Assembly: GCA_018400255.1 (NCBI GenBank) | Contig: JAGYMO010000005.1 | Location: forward strand, 1-6,536 | Source of the DNA: Deltaproteobacteria bacterium | GTDB taxonomy: Bacteria > Desulfobacterota > DSM-4660 > Desulfatiglandales > B25-G16 | Direction: 5' to 3' | DNA length: 6,536 nt | Shown: positions 6,260-6,536 of the stretch, in pieces | Layout: each line of letters starts with the position of its first letter | Position numbering within the stretch: position 1 is the first letter of the stretch | Position numbers and translations under genes: made by a program | Notes under the pieces: model-generated | Seen by the model: the letters and a program-made list of their open reading frames with translations, nothing else | What the model was told of the DNA's origin: nothing | Database searches by the model: none

Positions 6260-6292
6260 AAAACAATAACCCAGCCTGATTAATACACTGGG
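6260..6292 (-). terminator. Probable terminator of the gene to the right of the window
   Basis: On the minus strand CCCAGT (6287-6292) pairs with GCTGGG (6270-6275), with one G-U pair, around an 11-nt loop, followed by the T-rich TTATTGTTTT (6260-6269). It would stop transcripts arriving from the right before the DUF2062 promoter. The stem is short and the T run interrupted. A competing CACT/AGTG hairpin overlaps its 5' side. Confidence 0.35.
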
Positions 6293-6318
6293 ATGTAGTG
6301 GGTGAGTCTATTTTTTAT

Positions 6319-6334
6319 CGCCTGAAGGCAGGCG
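6319..6334. repeat. Perfect 6-bp palindromic hairpin
   Basis: CGCCTG (6319-6324) and CAGGCG (6329-6334) flank AAGG as a compact GC-rich hairpin in AT-rich DNA. Read on the minus strand it is followed by A residues, and on the plus strand by CAATG, so it is no terminator in either direction. The word CGCCTGA and the nearby GTGAGTCTAT (6302-6311) also occur, in slightly changed form, in the element upstream of metK, hinting at a shared repeat. Confidence 0.4.
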
Positions 6335-6469
6335 CAATGTATAACCTTAAATTCTAAAAAAGCCCCTTGAACAATTCATGCATAATAAACCAGGGTTTCT
6401 TACCCAAGATAATTCCCTGCATACAATAGGGATATATTCAAAGATCGCCATGCTTCATCAATCAAAAAA

Positions 6470-6536
6470 CCATCGGTGGAGCCCTACGGGCAAGCCCGTG
6501 GCACCACCTGGTTTCGCCGATTCGCTTCGCGAACGG
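6470..6536. repeat. GC-rich tandem palindromes (REP/BIME-like), cut by the right window edge
   Basis: The first hairpin (6470-6511) pairs CCA/TGG, GGTGG/CCACC, GC/GC and ACGGG/CCCGT with small bulges and one A-A mismatch. The second (from 6510) pairs CCG (6517-6519) with CGG (6534-6536) and TTCGC (6521-6525) with GCGAA (6529-6533) around TTC, with A6520 bulged. The bases before it, GGTTTCG (6510-6516), have no partner yet because the window stops. The base composition is far more GC-rich than the genes around it. The layout of two hairpins in an intergenic region resembles a dispersed extragenic palindromic repeat, though only one copy is visible here. Confidence 0.5.

Larger units (their letters stand above)
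6165..6536. other. Non-coding 372-nt region rich in palindromes
   Basis: No gene is supported here on either strand. The part next to DUF2062 holds its ribosome site and TATAAT box. Further right are a terminator-like hairpin (6260-6292), a perfect short palindrome (6319-6334), smaller inverted repeats such as CCCT/AGGG around 6415-6431, and the GC-rich double hairpin at the window edge. One 34-codon minus-strand frame (6347-6451) lacks a ribosome site and is not called. Confidence 0.6.

Noticed and set aside
1..6536. CRISPR array, phage or complete insertion sequence
   Set aside because: No spaced direct repeats, transposase, integrase or phage gene is visible; the genes are ordinary housekeeping or conserved membrane genes.

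Overview
This is a bacterial, AT-rich window in which every supported gene reads on the minus strand (right to left). In transcription order they are: a DUF2062 membrane protein, the 16S rRNA dimethyltransferase RsmA, a deoxynucleoside kinase, a DUF502 membrane protein, S-adenosylmethionine synthase MetK, S-adenosylhomocysteine hydrolase AhcY, and a tRNA-Leu(UAA) cut by the left edge. The organism cannot be named from the sequence. DUF502 and DUF2062 proteins, Shine-Dalgarno sites and sigma70-type promoters point to a Gram-negative-type bacterium. AhcY is the form shared by archaea, Thermotoga and assorted deep or anaerobic bacterial groups. A Desulfobacterota, Planctomycetota, Nitrospirota or Omnitrophota-like source would fit; this is inference.

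Right part (4540-6536): the last ~370 bases hold no convincing gene. They contain palindromes, including a GC-rich double hairpin cut by the right edge. A probable terminator and a TATAAT box follow, then DUF2062 and rsmA, which overlap by 14 nt and form one operon closed by a clear rho-independent terminator at 4619-4652. The deoxynucleoside kinase has its own promoter (TTGACA, 17 nt, extended -10).

Middle and left part (1-3894): DUF502, metK and ahcY follow one another. The 146-nt gap before metK holds an 8-bp inverted repeat enclosing competing hairpins. This is the best candidate here for an undescribed regulatory element. Downstream of ahcY a textbook promoter (TTGACA-N17-TATAAA) points at the tRNA gene.

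Together the window holds three steps of the methyl cycle: MetK makes SAM, RsmA spends it on 16S rRNA, and AhcY hydrolyses the SAH product. The kinase serves deoxynucleotide salvage, and the two DUF proteins are conserved membrane proteins of unknown function. All genes appear intact. Three of the six coding genes appear to start at TTG.
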